64,000 nt of DNA from Psychrobacter sp. 5A.1 (GCF_030407455.1 NZ_JASDDJ010000007.1:1-64000); one strand, 5' to 3'. Counted from the stretch's first letter, positions 39,941-49,471 are shown. Translations and numbers: made by a program. Notes: a model not told the origin generated them from the sequence alone.

Positions 39941-40888
39941 TTATTGAAACTCTTTTAACGTTTGCTCATATTTGGCGATCTGCTCATCATAGCCTTCGAT
40001 AGTTTCATTGAACTTAGCCATCAGTGCTTCAAACTCTTGTTGCTGCTTCTGTTTCATTTGCTGCATATCGACCACTTGCTGGGCTTCTATTTGCTCCCAT
40101 ACCTGATGCTGAATGATTAAACGGGCAAGCGCTGGACTTTTTGCGCTTACTCGTCCAGCAATCTCTGCATGTTCAAACAGCTGCGGTACCAAGGTCGCCA
40201 TATTGATTAATGTATCAGAATCCTCTGCACTAAGCGGTGTTGTCACCGGTTGATATAAAGCGTCCATCGTTTGCTGATAGCGCTCTATTATTTGATCCTC
40301 GGTCAACATAACAGGTTTACGCGGTTCAAGACTGATGCGTTTTAATACCGTTAAATCACGCTCACCAACTTCTGTACTGGTATTGATATCGATGGCTGTA
40401 TCTGAGTTCGTTACCTTCGCGGTGTCTGCTAAAGCTGCTGAATTAGCAGTGTCTATCGATTCAGAACTCGTATCATTGACACCAACTACAGATGCGGTCT
40501 CACTCTTTGCTGTTTCGTTATTACTATCCACGCGGGCACTAGTATTATCAGTAGCATCATCCAGTAATAAAAGATCCTCACTGTCGGATGCATCTGCCGC
40601 TTGCAATGATTCATACTCTGCTTGCAATCGTCGCTGTAGACTTTGGGCTTGTGCGACATATATCGGCTGAAATTGCGCTATGCGTGCGGCCGCTGAGTCA
40701 CCTTTTGACATAGGCTGACTGTCTTCTACACTGGTTTTTTCACTGGTTTGATTTTCATCAGGCACAGGCTGTGTATTAGAGGACGGCTGACAACCCGTCA
40801 AAAACAGCACCCCTGTCAATGCGGCTACAAGCAATGTGGATGGGTAACAAGTATCAATATCAGGCTTTACTGGCAAAAATTTAAACAT
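39941..40888 (-). CDS. Putative lipoprotein with a C-terminal coiled coil, unknown function
   Basis: A 315-residue product from the ATG at 40888. An N-terminal hydrophobic segment ends in the lipobox LTGC with the lipidated Cys at 33; residue +2 is Gln, which predicts sorting to the outer membrane. The middle (about 40-190) is a low-complexity Ser/Thr/Asp/Ala-rich region. The last 55 residues (after HQVWEQIEAQQ) are rich in Gln, Glu and Lys and look like a coiled coil. AAAGGA lies 11 bases before the ATG; a longer frame opens at a TTG at 40915. It follows the metalloprotease-like gene by 64 bp on the same strand, so the two are probably one unit. Family not recognised. Confidence 0.72.
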   Translation of the reverse strand: MFKFLPVKPDIDTCYPSTLLVAALTGVLFLTGCQPSSNTQPVPDENQTSEKTSVEDSQPMSKGDSAAARIAQFQPIYVAQAQSLQRRLQAEYESLQAADASDSEDLLLLDDATDNTSARVDSNNETAKSETASVVGVNDTSSESIDTANSAALADTAKVTNSDTAIDINTSTEVGERDLTVLKRISLEPRKPVMLTEDQIIERYQQTMDALYQPVTTPLSAEDSDTLINMATLVPQLFEHAEIAGRVSAKSPALARLIIQHQVWEQIEAQQVVDMQQMKQKQQQEFEALMAKFNETIEGYDEQIAKYEQTLKEFQ

Positions 40889-40952
40889 GAGAGTGCATAT
40901 CCTTTGGTAAAGCAAACGTATTAACAGTTAAATTATGACTGCCATTCATCAT

Positions 40953-41501
40953 TCATTGATTTTCAAGTGAGATGGTAGGTGAGTTATTAGCAGGTGTCGC
41001 CTCGACGATAGACTGTACTGTCAAAAACGGAATACAATCTTCTAAATCTCGGCAGTCTTGCCCTCGCTGACGACGCACAAAGTAATCTTGAACCATGCGA
41101 GCCTGCTGCTCGATACCATATTTAAAAAATGATTTGCCTACTTCTAGCACGTAATCATAACGTCGGTCGATAACCGCACCACGTACGACTTTCAATCCAT
41201 GCTGTAATTGCCATACATGCGTTAGCTCATGTATCAGCCAGCTTTGTTTGCCTAAAGGAGCATCGCTAAAATCATCAATCCAATCGGCTGCGTTAAAGTA
41301 AATATTACCATTGGGGCTAACGGCATAGTGCTTTAGTACCCACCACGCTGTCTTCAATTGCACGTCATCGAGTCTGATACTGTCACCGAATACTGAATGG
41401 GCCAATCCACTCTCGCCAGCGGTCAAAAAACGTGACGGTGGCTTGTTTAAGCGACTGCGCACATATCGAGCAAAAAACCTCTTGGGAACGGATTCAGACA
41501 T
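40953..41501 (-). CDS. Putative zinc-metalloprotease-like protein with HELTH motif, unknown function
   Basis: A 182-residue protein whose only recognisable element is the zincin motif HELTHVWQLQ at 91-100 (HExxH, with Trp following). A third zinc ligand is not evident. Similar short HExxHxWQ proteins are described as Vgr-related or DUF4157-like, but I cannot place this one. No signal peptide is visible, so it may be cytoplasmic. It has an acidic C-terminus with CRDLEDCIPF. The ATG at 41501 has no strong ribosome binding site; the frame opens at a TTG at 41558. First gene of a pair with the lipoprotein. Confidence 0.65.
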   Translation of the reverse strand: MSESVPKRFFARYVRSRLNKPPSRFLTAGESGLAHSVFGDSIRLDDVQLKTAWWVLKHYAVSPNGNIYFNAADWIDDFSDAPLGKQSWLIHELTHVWQLQHGLKVVRGAVIDRRYDYVLEVGKSFFKYGIEQQARMVQDYFVRRQRGQDCRDLEDCIPFLTVQSIVEATPANNSPTISLENQ

Positions 41502-41904
41502 TATTAGCGCAATACCTTGTGATTTATCATAGGGTGTGTTGAATAAAATACTTATCAACGCGGTTTAACCCTTAATAGCGTTCGAAGACCCAAAATCAAA
41601 GTAGCTAAGACATAAGCTGTACACTTGGTTAGCTTTCATTAACATACTTTTGCGTTAGCCTAGCGTGTATGGCCTATAACAAGTACTATCCTTATAAACT
41701 AGCCTATTTTTACGGCTCATGTCTAATATTTATTAGTGCGAATTTATTAGTGCGAAAATCATGCCAAACAGGCAAGAGTGTTCAATTTCCAGAATAATGA
41801 TGATTGTGGGATCGTGTGTCGATATTTAGATTCGACGATAAAAACCCGTCGCTCACGGCCGTTGTAGCTAGTAGCTAGCTTTTTAATTTTTAATAGAGAG
41901 TCTT
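41502..41904. other. Intergenic region upstream of rarA
   Basis: A 403-bp gap between divergent genes. No gene seen. It contains a perfect 14-bp tandem duplication at 41729-41756. Promoters for both flanking genes must lie here, but I could not assign a convincing pair. Confidence 0.45.
41729..41756. repeat. Perfect 14-bp tandem duplication
   Basis: TTTATTAGTGCGAA occurs twice without spacer (41729-41742, 41743-41756), in non-coding DNA upstream of rarA. Confidence 0.8.
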
Positions 41905-43194
41905 ATGCCACCTAACTTTCATGCTGATACTCCACTTGCTCAGCGTATGCGCCCCACCTCTCTCAATGCCATTATCGGTCAAGAGCATTTACTGGCCGCA
42001 GGTGCACCTTTGCGACGTTTGGTAGAACAAGGGCATTTGCCATCGATTATTTTGCATGGGGAAGCGGGTATTGGTAAAACAACCATTGCTATGCTGCTAG
42101 CAGATGCCGTTGGGCGTCCCTTTCATGCGCTGTCCGCGTTGAATACTGGAGTCAAACAGCTACGCGAAGTCCTAGACGCTAAAGACTCACTGGTATTTGA
42201 GTCACCTGTGGTGTTCATCGACGAGATTCATCGTTTTAATAAAGCGCAACAAGATGCACTACTGGGCGCAGTAGAGTCTGGCGATATCACTTTGATTGGT
42301 GCTACTACGGAGAACCCATCATTTAGCGTCAACAACGCTCTACTATCACGTTGTCAAGTTTATCGCTTAGAGCCGTTAACACCTGAGCAGATAGGCGCAG
42401 TGCTGCAACGAGCCCTTTCGGAAGACAACGTACTAAAAGAACTAACCGTCGACTTGCAAGCAAAAGATACCATCAGTCAGCTGGCTCATGGTGATGCTAG
42501 AAAGGCGTTAAATTTACTAGAGCTAGCGATTCAAACAGCTGATGCCAAACAGTCGCCAGTGATTATTGATGATGGATTGGTCAGCCGAGTGGCACAGACT
42601 GCTTTGGTAAGATATGACAAAGATGGTGAGCAGCATTACGATATTGTCTCAGCAATGATAAAGTCAGTCCGTGGCTCCGATCCGGATGCAGCTTTGTATT
42701 GGATGGCACGTATGCTCGTAGGCGGTGAGCCTGCTGATTTTATTGCGCGGCGCTTGGTGATTTTGGCCAGTGAAGATATCGGTAATGCCAACCCTAATGC
42801 CCTACTGTTGGCTGATGCCGCATTGCGAAGTGTGCAATCAATCGGCATGCCTGAGGCACGTATTATCTTAGGGCAAGTGGTGGTCTATCTGGCGACCAGT
42901 GCCAAAAGTAATAGTACGTATAAAGCGATCAATGCTGCGATGGCGTTGGCTGAAAAAGATGCCTCACCTGTACCGCTACATCTACGCAATGGCGTGACCA
43001 AACTGATGCGTAGTCAAGGCTACGGTCAGGACTATGTCTATCCTCACGATTATCCCAACCACTACTATCCGCAGTCTTATTTACCAGAAAATTTAATCGG
43101 CACACGCTTTTATGAGTTTGCAGACAATCAACGAGAGCAGCACAGCAAACAATTTATGGATTGGCTAAAAACCCAAGCGCCGAGTAATGACTAA
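41905..43194 (+). CDS. rarA: Replication-associated recombination protein A (RarA/MgsA)
   Basis: A clamp-loader-like AAA+ ATPase, 429 residues, acting at stalled replication forks. RMRPTSLNAIIGQEHLLA is the typical start; Walker A is GEAGIGKTT (usually GPPGTGKTT); Walker B is VVFIDEIHRFNKAQQDALL; sensor 1 is IGATTENPSF. The C-terminal tetramerisation part has SVRGSDPDAALYWMARML and the DYPNHYYPQSYLPE motif. Single gene; no strong terminator follows. Confidence 0.96.
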   Translation: MPPNFHADTPLAQRMRPTSLNAIIGQEHLLAAGAPLRRLVEQGHLPSIILHGEAGIGKTTIAMLLADAVGRPFHALSALNTGVKQLREVLDAKDSLVFESPVVFIDEIHRFNKAQQDALLGAVESGDITLIGATTENPSFSVNNALLSRCQVYRLEPLTPEQIGAVLQRALSEDNVLKELTVDLQAKDTISQLAHGDARKALNLLELAIQTADAKQSPVIIDDGLVSRVAQTALVRYDKDGEQHYDIVSAMIKSVRGSDPDAALYWMARMLVGGEPADFIARRLVILASEDIGNANPNALLLADAALRSVQSIGMPEARIILGQVVVYLATSAKSNSTYKAINAAMALAEKDASPVPLHLRNGVTKLMRSQGYGQDYVYPHDYPNHYYPQSYLPENLIGTRFYEFADNQREQHSKQFMDWLKTQAPSND

Positions 43195-43519
43195 CCATGC
43201 ATGACACGGCTCGGTTCATTATCTAATATGCGCTTTAATGCACAAATAGTAGCGGTCATTGATAATACTTATCGCTGTTTTTGACAGGCTAGCCCATATA
43301 GTTTAGAGATGGGGCAGCACATTGGGCTGAAAAGCGTTAAAATGTCCTCATATTGATATATAAGTAATGATTAAATAACGCCTATAGTGGAACGATTTGC
43401 GCCAGCGCATTTTGCGTAACCGTAACAGCACGCTGTGACGGCGACTGCTACAATAGACAGATAACCCTTTATATTTCAAACCACCCCTATTTATAAATAA
43501 TAAAATATTGAGACTTACT
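43195..43519. other. Intergenic region between rarA and ribB
   Basis: A 325-bp gap with no gene. I looked for an FMN riboswitch, which often precedes ribB, and did not find its conserved elements. A weak stem (AGCGGT/ATCGCT, 43251-43275) followed by five T may be the rarA terminator. Confidence 0.4.
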
Positions 43520-44632
43520 ATGAGTTTAAATGCGATTCCTGAGATTATCGAAGACATTCGTGCTGGAAAAATGGTCATCTTGATGGATGATGAAGACCGC
43601 GAAAACGAAGGTGACATCATCATGGCAGCGACGCATGTCCGCCCTGAAGATATTAATTTTATGATCACTCACGCGCGCGGCTTGGTTTGTTTGACCTTGT
43701 CACAAGCGCGTTGCCAGCAATTGGCGCTACCGCTGATGTCAGATCGTAATGAGGCAAAGTTTAGCACCAACTTTACTGTGTCTATTGAAGCGGCTGAAGG
43801 CGTCACGACAGGTATTTCTGCTGCTGATCGCGCACGTACCATTCAAGCGGCAGTTTCTGCTACTGCTAAAGCTGAAGACATCGTTCAGCCTGGACATATT
43901 TTTCCAATTATGGCACAAAACGGCGGAGTTCTTCACCGTGCAGGCCACACAGAAGCGGGTTGTGATTTAGCACGTTTAGCAGGTCTAGAGCCTGCAGCGG
44001 TGATTGTCGAAATCATCAATGCAGATGGGACGATGGCGCGTCGTGATGATCTTGAGATATTTGCAAAAGAACATGACATCAAGATAGGCACGATTGCTGA
44101 TCTTATCAACTATCGTATTGCCAATGAGCAAACCGTAGAAGAAATCGAGTCACGTCCTTTTGAGACTGAACATGGTACGTTCACCTTGCATCGTTTCCGC
44201 GAGTTTGGTGCTGATGAGACTCATTTAGCGTTGGTCAAAGGCGATGTCAGCGAAGGCGTCAGTACGGTACGTGTACATGGTTTTCACCCATTGCGTGATT
44301 TATTTGCGGCTAAAAATGATATGACGGGTCGTAGTGGCTGGAGCGTACAAGCGGCACTAAAAGAAATTAGCGCCTCAGATCGCGGTGTATTGGTTTGGAT
44401 TGGTAACAATCAACCCGTTGATTTAGGGGATGCCTTAGATAAAGCTGCAGACAATGAATCACAATCAATGCTCACTCAACAGCCGTATCGTAGCGTTGGT
44501 GTTGGCGCACAAATATTACGTCATTTAGGGGTTCGTGATATGCGCTTATTATCATCGCCAATGAAGTTTTATGCATTGTCAGGTTTTGATCTAAACGTGG
44601 TCGATTTCGTTCATGCACCGCAACAAGACTAA
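43520..44632 (+). CDS. ribB: 3,4-dihydroxy-2-butanone 4-phosphate synthase with a degenerate GTP cyclohydrolase II domain
   Basis: The N-terminal half (about 1-205) is a complete RibB: DDEDRENEGDII with the acidic metal-binding loop and HTEAGCDLARLAGL. It makes the four-carbon unit of riboflavin from ribulose-5-P. The C-terminal half (about 206-370) has the RibA fold pattern (YRSVGVGAQILRHLGVRDMRLL) but has lost the three zinc-binding Cys: the region that should hold C-x10-C-x-C reads RVHGFHPLRDLFAA and NDMTGRSGW. GTP cyclohydrolase II activity is therefore unlikely. Such RibBX-type proteins are known in proteobacteria beside a separate RibA. Start chosen at the ATG 43520; the frame opens at a TTG at 43508. 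Confidence 0.92.
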   Translation: MSLNAIPEIIEDIRAGKMVILMDDEDRENEGDIIMAATHVRPEDINFMITHARGLVCLTLSQARCQQLALPLMSDRNEAKFSTNFTVSIEAAEGVTTGISAADRARTIQAAVSATAKAEDIVQPGHIFPIMAQNGGVLHRAGHTEAGCDLARLAGLEPAAVIVEIINADGTMARRDDLEIFAKEHDIKIGTIADLINYRIANEQTVEEIESRPFETEHGTFTLHRFREFGADETHLALVKGDVSEGVSTVRVHGFHPLRDLFAAKNDMTGRSGWSVQAALKEISASDRGVLVWIGNNQPVDLGDALDKAADNESQSMLTQQPYRSVGVGAQILRHLGVRDMRLLSSPMKFYALSGFDLNVVDFVHAPQQD

Positions 44633-44667
44633 TATCTGTTTGCACCATTGAGTGAAAAATCAATGAT

Positions 44668-44707
44668 AAAAAAGGCACGCTAGCGTAATATTAGCGTGCC
44701 TTTTTTG
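44668..44707. terminator. Bidirectional terminator after ribB
   Basis: AAAAAAGGCACGCTA pairs with TAGCGTGCCTTTTTT. The convergent thioesterase gene ends 75 bp further, so both units can use it. Confidence 0.92.
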
Positions 44708-44780
44708 TTTTTAACTATCGACTTTCAACGCACAAGAGTTTCTTTAAAAAACCTGATAATCACTTCATATAGAAATCAGC

Positions 44781-45272
44781 TTAACACTCAGGCGTATGGC
44801 CAAATTTTGCTTCCAGTGCTAGTAGTCGCTGACGCTTTTCTGTTGTCCATGGCAATTTACCTTTCCCATTACTATCAAGACGTACGACGACTGCCTCTGC
44901 CGTAGCAACGATGATCTCTTGCGCGGTACTATAGTAACTATACTCCATCGCCATGCTGGTATTGCCTAAACGCTTGCAGCGGACGCCTAATAATAAAGTG
45001 TCTGGATAGGTGACTGGGCGTAAATACTGGCAGCTCGATTGTGCCAAGACCGTGACCATACTGCCATCAAACATACCTAATGCTTGCAAATAGCCAATGC
45101 GCGCTGACTCAGAATAACGATAATAAACCACATTGTTCAGATGATTAAAGGCATCCATCTCACCCCATTGTATAGGCTGATGATGAATCACAGGATAATG
45201 AGCCAATACTTCAGGGCGGTTTTCATTTTCGGCTTTAAACATAGCTGTTGCGTTTTCATTAGAATGGGTCAT
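44781..45272 (-). CDS. Acyl-CoA thioesterase, 4-hydroxybenzoyl-CoA thioesterase (hotdog) family
   Basis: A 163-residue single-domain hotdog protein. QPIQWGEMDAFNHLNNVVYYRY holds the family active-site Asp (D40) followed by H44 and N46, and ESARIGYLQALG continues the central helix. It hydrolyses an acyl-CoA, whose chain is not evident. AAGGTAA precedes the ATG. It lies 52 bp downstream of hemX, the last gene of a minus-strand run. Confidence 0.85.
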   Translation of the reverse strand: MTHSNENATAMFKAENENRPEVLAHYPVIHHQPIQWGEMDAFNHLNNVVYYRYSESARIGYLQALGMFDGSMVTVLAQSSCQYLRPVTYPDTLLLGVRCKRLGNTSMAMEYSYYSTAQEIIVATAEAVVVRLDSNGKGKLPWTTEKRQRLLALEAKFGHTPEC

Positions 45273-45324
45273 AACTTACCTTGCTTTTTATATTTTCTGT
45301 ATTAACTATTGTGACTAGCTTTCG

Positions 45325-46335
45325 TTAACGTTGCGGCTTATCTAAGATTTCTGTCGTCAATAATGGGGTTGGTTTTGGCGCATGGGCAATCAGTTGGTTT
45401 AGCCATACAATTACTTCTGGTATGTCACTAGGTGCATTCATCACTTCTAAGTTATTTTGTCCATCCATTGATTTTTTGTCGGCTTGCACAATGCCAATCG
45501 CGCCCGCTTGTACTGGCTTTTTATTGTCGCTTGCTGAGGCTTTAGGTATCAATGTTTTTAACTGTTTACGGGCTTGCGCCAGATAACTGATGAGCTGATC
45601 TTGCTTACGCATATTGCTGGCTTGGGTCGCCAAATTCAATGTCATGATGACTTCATGAATGGTGAGTTGGTGGCGCGTTAATGTCGAATCACTGATAGTG
45701 GATTTGTTAGTGAGTTTATTCGTTGCCGCGTCTACCAGTTTTCGCTGCTGTAAATCAGCACTTTCATAGCTTCCGAGACGCTCATGACTATGCAAAAACT
45801 CTTGAATATTTTGAATCGCAAGGTTTTGTATTTGCCATGGGCTTGGTTGTGAGCTTTGCGCCTGCAAGCGCTCAATGTCTTTGAGCAAACTTTGCTTAAT
45901 AACGATGGTTAAGGCGGGCGCAATCTCGTTGCTGCTTTGCGACAATTGCCAATGTAAACCTCGCAGTAGCTCTATCGCTGCACTGTCATTACTATCCGCC
46001 AAGAGCCTATCGGCGGCTTTTATTTGAATACGCAGTAAGTCCAGCTGATTTTGAGCTTGGTTATTGGCTTTGACTCGAGGCTCTGGCAACGTCTGCTGAC
46101 TCATGGCAAACAAACGATCATCCATCTCGTTGAGTCGGCTGATGACTTGCTCATTACTCTGTAAGCGCTCATTGACGCTATGCTGAAAACGCTGCTGGCT
46201 AATATACAGCCATAATAAAGCGGCGATAAGTAATAAGATGACCAACCACTGCAGGCGCAACAAAAGCATATTTGCTTGTCGGCGCTGCTGAGTAGCAGAA
46301 AGCTCCTCAGGTAACGATTCAGGATTCATTGACAT
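45325..46335 (-). CDS. HemX-like membrane-anchored protein
   Basis: A 336-residue protein with one N-terminal membrane helix (about 28-47, LQWLVILLLIAALLWLYI) followed by a coiled-coil region (about 50-80) and a mostly helical periplasmic part. This layout and its place directly after hemC-hemD match the HemX family, annotated as uroporphyrinogen-III methyltransferase-like, which has no methyltransferase fold and whose role in haem synthesis is unproven. Sequence similarity is weak by eye, so the call rests mainly on position and topology. Confidence 0.7.
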   Translation of the reverse strand: MSMNPESLPEELSATQQRRQANMLLLRLQWLVILLLIAALLWLYISQQRFQHSVNERLQSNEQVISRLNEMDDRLFAMSQQTLPEPRVKANNQAQNQLDLLRIQIKAADRLLADSNDSAAIELLRGLHWQLSQSSNEIAPALTIVIKQSLLKDIERLQAQSSQPSPWQIQNLAIQNIQEFLHSHERLGSYESADLQQRKLVDAATNKLTNKSTISDSTLTRHQLTIHEVIMTLNLATQASNMRKQDQLISYLAQARKQLKTLIPKASASDNKKPVQAGAIGIVQADKKSMDGQNNLEVMNAPSDIPEVIVWLNQLIAHAPKPTPLLTTEILDKPQR

Positions 46336-46396
46336 AAGGCAGTACCGTTATTGGTATAGGTAAACGTGTTTCAAGCAAATAAAAAAACGTAGGGTA

Positions 46397-47308
46397 TTAT
46401 GCGTTGGTGCTAATGGCTGAAAGAATAGTCTCTGGTGCCAAATCTTCCACACGCCAATGGTTTAACTGTTGCTCAGCGACCATATTGGCTAAGCGTTCAC
46501 CCAATACGACGTAGGAAAAATCTGTTAGGGTCAGTGGTAGGGTTTGTTCTGTATCAAGCATGGTGTGAGTGCCTTGCTTTTTTTCTAGCGGCTTTGGTTG
46601 TCCGTCTTCAACGATACTTGACCAATGCTCAAAAGCCGCCGCGCTACTGATTACCACAACTGGCTTTGGCGGCTTTGATGGTGCTATCTCTGAGCTCACA
46701 TCGTGCGTCAGAAACGTGTGTCGCCACTGCTGATACTGAGCCACCGCATCGATAGGCATCGTGCGCTCATACCACGCAATACTATCACTATGAACACCGC
46801 GTGCCTGTAATGTATCGACTAATAATCGTCGTCCACCAAGCCCGCGCCATATCAATAGCTTATCGCCTGCCTGTAGTTTTTTAATGTCAGGCATGGCTAG
46901 CATACCTTCATTATTGGCAATCTCAGGCTGTCGCACCTGATGCTCTAACTCATGAGCAAAGGTATTATTTAAGACAGCCGCCGTCGCCTCACCAACTGCA
47001 ATGATATGGCTTGGTGGTTTTAAAGGTGCATCTACTTGATCATTTTCGTCATCTCGTACTTGATTCTCATGCTCCAGCCTTTGCCAAACGGCCAAACCTG
47101 CCGCTGCCGCCGTTGGGCTAACGATAACCAGTGCGTTGTACTCACCTGCCAACCATTGACGCATCAGTACGATGTCATGATCCGTCGTTGGACGTGGTTG
47201 TAACGTCAGCATTGGTATCTCGACCACGCTCAAACCTGCGGCTTTTAGGTGCTGCGTCAACGGTGCTGCTCGCTCTATTGGACGAGTGTTGATAACAATT
47301 TTTGGCAT
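46397..47308 (-). CDS. hemD: Uroporphyrinogen-III synthase
   Basis: HemD closes hydroxymethylbilane to uroporphyrinogen III. It is a poorly conserved family; the start MPKIVINTRPIERAAPLTQHL and VEIPMLTLQP and the later LVIVSPTAAAAGL, WRGLGGRRLLVDTL and YERTMP pattern are typical. 303 residues from the ATG at 47308, which has GAGGGG about 10 bases upstream; the open frame runs to 47422 without a comparable site. It contains Lys/Pro/Gln-rich insertions (about 200-245) making it longer than the usual 250. Lies 162 bp after hemC. Confidence 0.88.
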   Translation of the reverse strand: MPKIVINTRPIERAAPLTQHLKAAGLSVVEIPMLTLQPRPTTDHDIVLMRQWLAGEYNALVIVSPTAAAAGLAVWQRLEHENQVRDDENDQVDAPLKPPSHIIAVGEATAAVLNNTFAHELEHQVRQPEIANNEGMLAMPDIKKLQAGDKLLIWRGLGGRRLLVDTLQARGVHSDSIAWYERTMPIDAVAQYQQWRHTFLTHDVSSEIAPSKPPKPVVVISSAAAFEHWSSIVEDGQPKPLEKKQGTHTMLDTEQTLPLTLTDFSYVVLGERLANMVAEQQLNHWRVEDLAPETILSAISTNA

Positions 47309-47470
47309 TACTTTTGACCCCTCACTAGCGTGGTTCTTGTGAATGGGTACAGGGGTGGCGTGGATTGACGTTGATGACATAGGTGTACCATGACAAAAGA
47401 CTGATGGAGTGAGCTTGGTCATAGACCCACATAAGCAATCGCTGATCTATGACAAAAGTAATAGGGTCTG

Positions 47471-48505
47471 TTATTCAGGCTGATAAATCGCTGATAAGAT
47501 ATCTCCAGCACCCTCAGCGAGTAGCATTTCTGCGACATCGATACCCAGCTGATTGGCCTGTGTTTCTTGCTCATTCTGTGTGCCGACCAATGTCACTCGT
47601 TTGTCTGCTTTTAATAGCTCGCTACCATCCGCTTGACCCACTCGACCACGTAGCCACAATACATTGCCGCTGTCGTTGTTGCCATTATCACCATTGTCGT
47701 CATTATTGATACTGGTTTCATCGGCCATTTGCAAAACCGCATAAGCAGCGATTGGTACTTGGCAACCACCTTCCAAATGACGGTTCAGCGCGCGCTCAGC
47801 AATCAGTCGAATACGGGCTTTGTCATCATTGAGCGGTGCTAACAGCTTGAGCACTTCATCATCACCTTCACGGCATTCAATCGCCAAAGCGCCTTGTCCA
47901 ACAGCAGGTAAGCAAGCTGCGATATCAAGCTCACCGCGTATTCTCTCGTCCAGTTCAATACGCTGCAATCCGCTGGTCGCTAAAATAATGGCATCATACT
48001 CACCAGCATCTAACTTACTTAGACGAGTGCCGACGTTGCCGCGCAAAGTTTTGATTTGCAGGTCAGGTCGATAGGCTTTGATCTGGCATTGACGACGTAA
48101 ACTTGACGTCCCAACGACCGCACCCTGTGGTAGCTCATCAATACTACTATAAGTGTTTGAGACAAAAGCATCTGTTGGTGAAGCGCGTTTACAGTAGACA
48201 CCTAATGTGAGGCCTTCGGGAAGCTGCATCGGCACATCTTTTAGCGAATGCACTGCTATATCTGCTTGTTTGTCATACAGCGCTTGTTCAAGCTCTTTTA
48301 CAAACAATCCCTTACCACCGATTTTAGCCAAAGGTGTGTCCAATATCTTGTCACCCTTAGTGACAATTTTTAGTAAGTTGATCGTCAGCTCAGGATACAA
48401 TGCCAATAAACGATCACGAATATGCTCTGCCTGCCATAATGCCAATGGGCTTTGACGTGTGGCGATGTTTAGAGTGGTCAAAACAGCTTGCTGTGGATTG
48501 CTCAT
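47471..48505 (-). CDS. hemC: Porphobilinogen deaminase (hydroxymethylbilane synthase)
   Basis: HemC polymerises four porphobilinogens. 344 residues with [18 protein letters not shown], the substrate-binding KIVTKGDK and [22 protein letters not shown] and [12 protein letters not shown], and the dipyrromethane-cofactor Cys in [15 protein letters not shown] stretch of about 15 Asn/Asp/Gly residues ([16 protein letters not shown], about 262-277) interrupts the C-terminal domain. The ATG at 48505 follows GAGG; the frame opens at 48619. It follows algR with a terminator between, and precedes hemD. Confidence 0.95.
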   Translation of the reverse strand: MSNPQQAVLTTLNIATRQSPLALWQAEHIRDRLLALYPELTINLLKIVTKGDKILDTPLAKIGGKGLFVKELEQALYDKQADIAVHSLKDVPMQLPEGLTLGVYCKRASPTDAFVSNTYSSIDELPQGAVVGTSSLRRQCQIKAYRPDLQIKTLRGNVGTRLSKLDAGEYDAIILATSGLQRIELDERIRGELDIAACLPAVGQGALAIECREGDDEVLKLLAPLNDDKARIRLIAERALNRHLEGGCQVPIAAYAVLQMADETSINNDDNGDNGNNDSGNVLWLRGRVGQADGSELLKADKRVTLVGTQNEQETQANQLGIDVAEMLLAEGAGDILSAIYQPE

Positions 48506-48658
48506 AAAGGGCCTCAATAAGTTCGATATTAATATTGTAGTGGCTATAGTCCTAATGTCAGTACTATTCATATTTATACTGATTAATGTCGATATTACTC
48601 GATAGGGCAAGTTTGCCAAAGAATAGGCGACTCAAATGATTAATAGTAGATGCTGACG

Positions 48659-48694
48659 CAAAAAAATACCCCTATTTAAGCATAAATAAGGGTT
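48659..48694 (-). terminator. Terminator after algR
   Basis: Read on the minus strand, ACCCTTATTTA and TAAATAGGGGT form an 11-bp stem with one mismatch around TGCT, followed by ATTTTTTT. Lies between algR and hemC. Confidence 0.75.
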
Positions 48695-48733
48695 TGATGA
48701 TATGGAATGATTGGTCGCTATCAGGACAGCCTA

Positions 48734-49471
48734 TTACATGCTTTGGATTTTATCACGTAAGGCAGGTAAGTGACGACGGCTTACCGCTAGCGTCTCTTCA
48801 ATCCCCTTAAAACGTATCTGATACTGGCCTGCATCCAAAGTTTCTAAGAAGTCCAAATAACTAAGGTTGATGATAGCATTACGATGTACTCGGAACAGAC
48901 GGTCATCAAACTCTTGTTCCAACTCTTTTAGCGTTTCATCAATTAATACAATACCCTCTTTATGACGCACTTTGACGTATTTTTGATCTGCCGCAAAATA
49001 ATAAATATCTTTTAGCTTAATCAACTCAACGCCTCGATGCGTACGAGCAGCGATATGTTCACGTATTGGGCGCGCTGTCGGATCTTCAAGCTTGCGGATT
49101 TCATTTAATTGAGCCGCATTTAAGTTTTTTGCTTTATCCAAAGCCTCTATTAATTCATCTTTATTGGCAGGCTTCAATAAATAGCCAATCGCATTGGCTT
49201 TTAGCGCGGCAATCGCGTAGTGATCATAAGCGGTGACGAATATAATCGCTGGTGGATGCTCAAGTTTGGAAAGCTCTTGAGCACAGCGAACGCCATCCAT
49301 TTCAGGCATACGAATATCTAACAATATGATATCTGGCTGCTGAGTTTTTACGGCGATGATGGCTTCTGCACCAGTAGTAGCCTGAGCAACTACCTCGTGG
49401 CCTGACTCCTGTACAATTCTCACCAAGCGCTCACGCGCTAGGGGCTCATCATCACAAACTACGATACGCAT
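48734..49471 (-). CDS. algR: LytTR-family response regulator AlgR
   Basis: A 245-residue response regulator. The receiver (1-120) has D7/D8, phospho-acceptor D52 in ILLDIRMPEMDG, T at IIFVTAYD and the Lys in YLLKPAN; the C-terminal LytTR domain (about 140-245) has IYYFAADQKYVKV, TLKELEQEF, FRVHRNAIIN and VSRRHLPALR. In pseudomonads AlgR controls alginate, twitching motility and virulence genes. The local order argH, algZ, algR, hemC, hemD matches Pseudomonas aeruginosa. It is separated from algZ by 495 bp that contain a decayed mobile element. Confidence 0.92.
   Translation of the reverse strand: MRIVVCDDEPLARERLVRIVQESGHEVVAQATTGAEAIIAVKTQQPDIILLDIRMPEMDGVRCAQELSKLEHPPAIIFVTAYDHYAIAALKANAIGYLLKPANKDELIEALDKAKNLNAAQLNEIRKLEDPTARPIREHIAARTHRGVELIKLKDIYYFAADQKYVKVRHKEGIVLIDETLKELEQEFDDRLFRVHRNAIINLSYLDFLETLDAGQYQIRFKGIEETLAVSRRHLPALRDKIQSM

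Noticed and set aside
43195-43519. An FMN riboswitch upstream of ribB
   Set aside because: The conserved RFN elements could not be found in the sequence.
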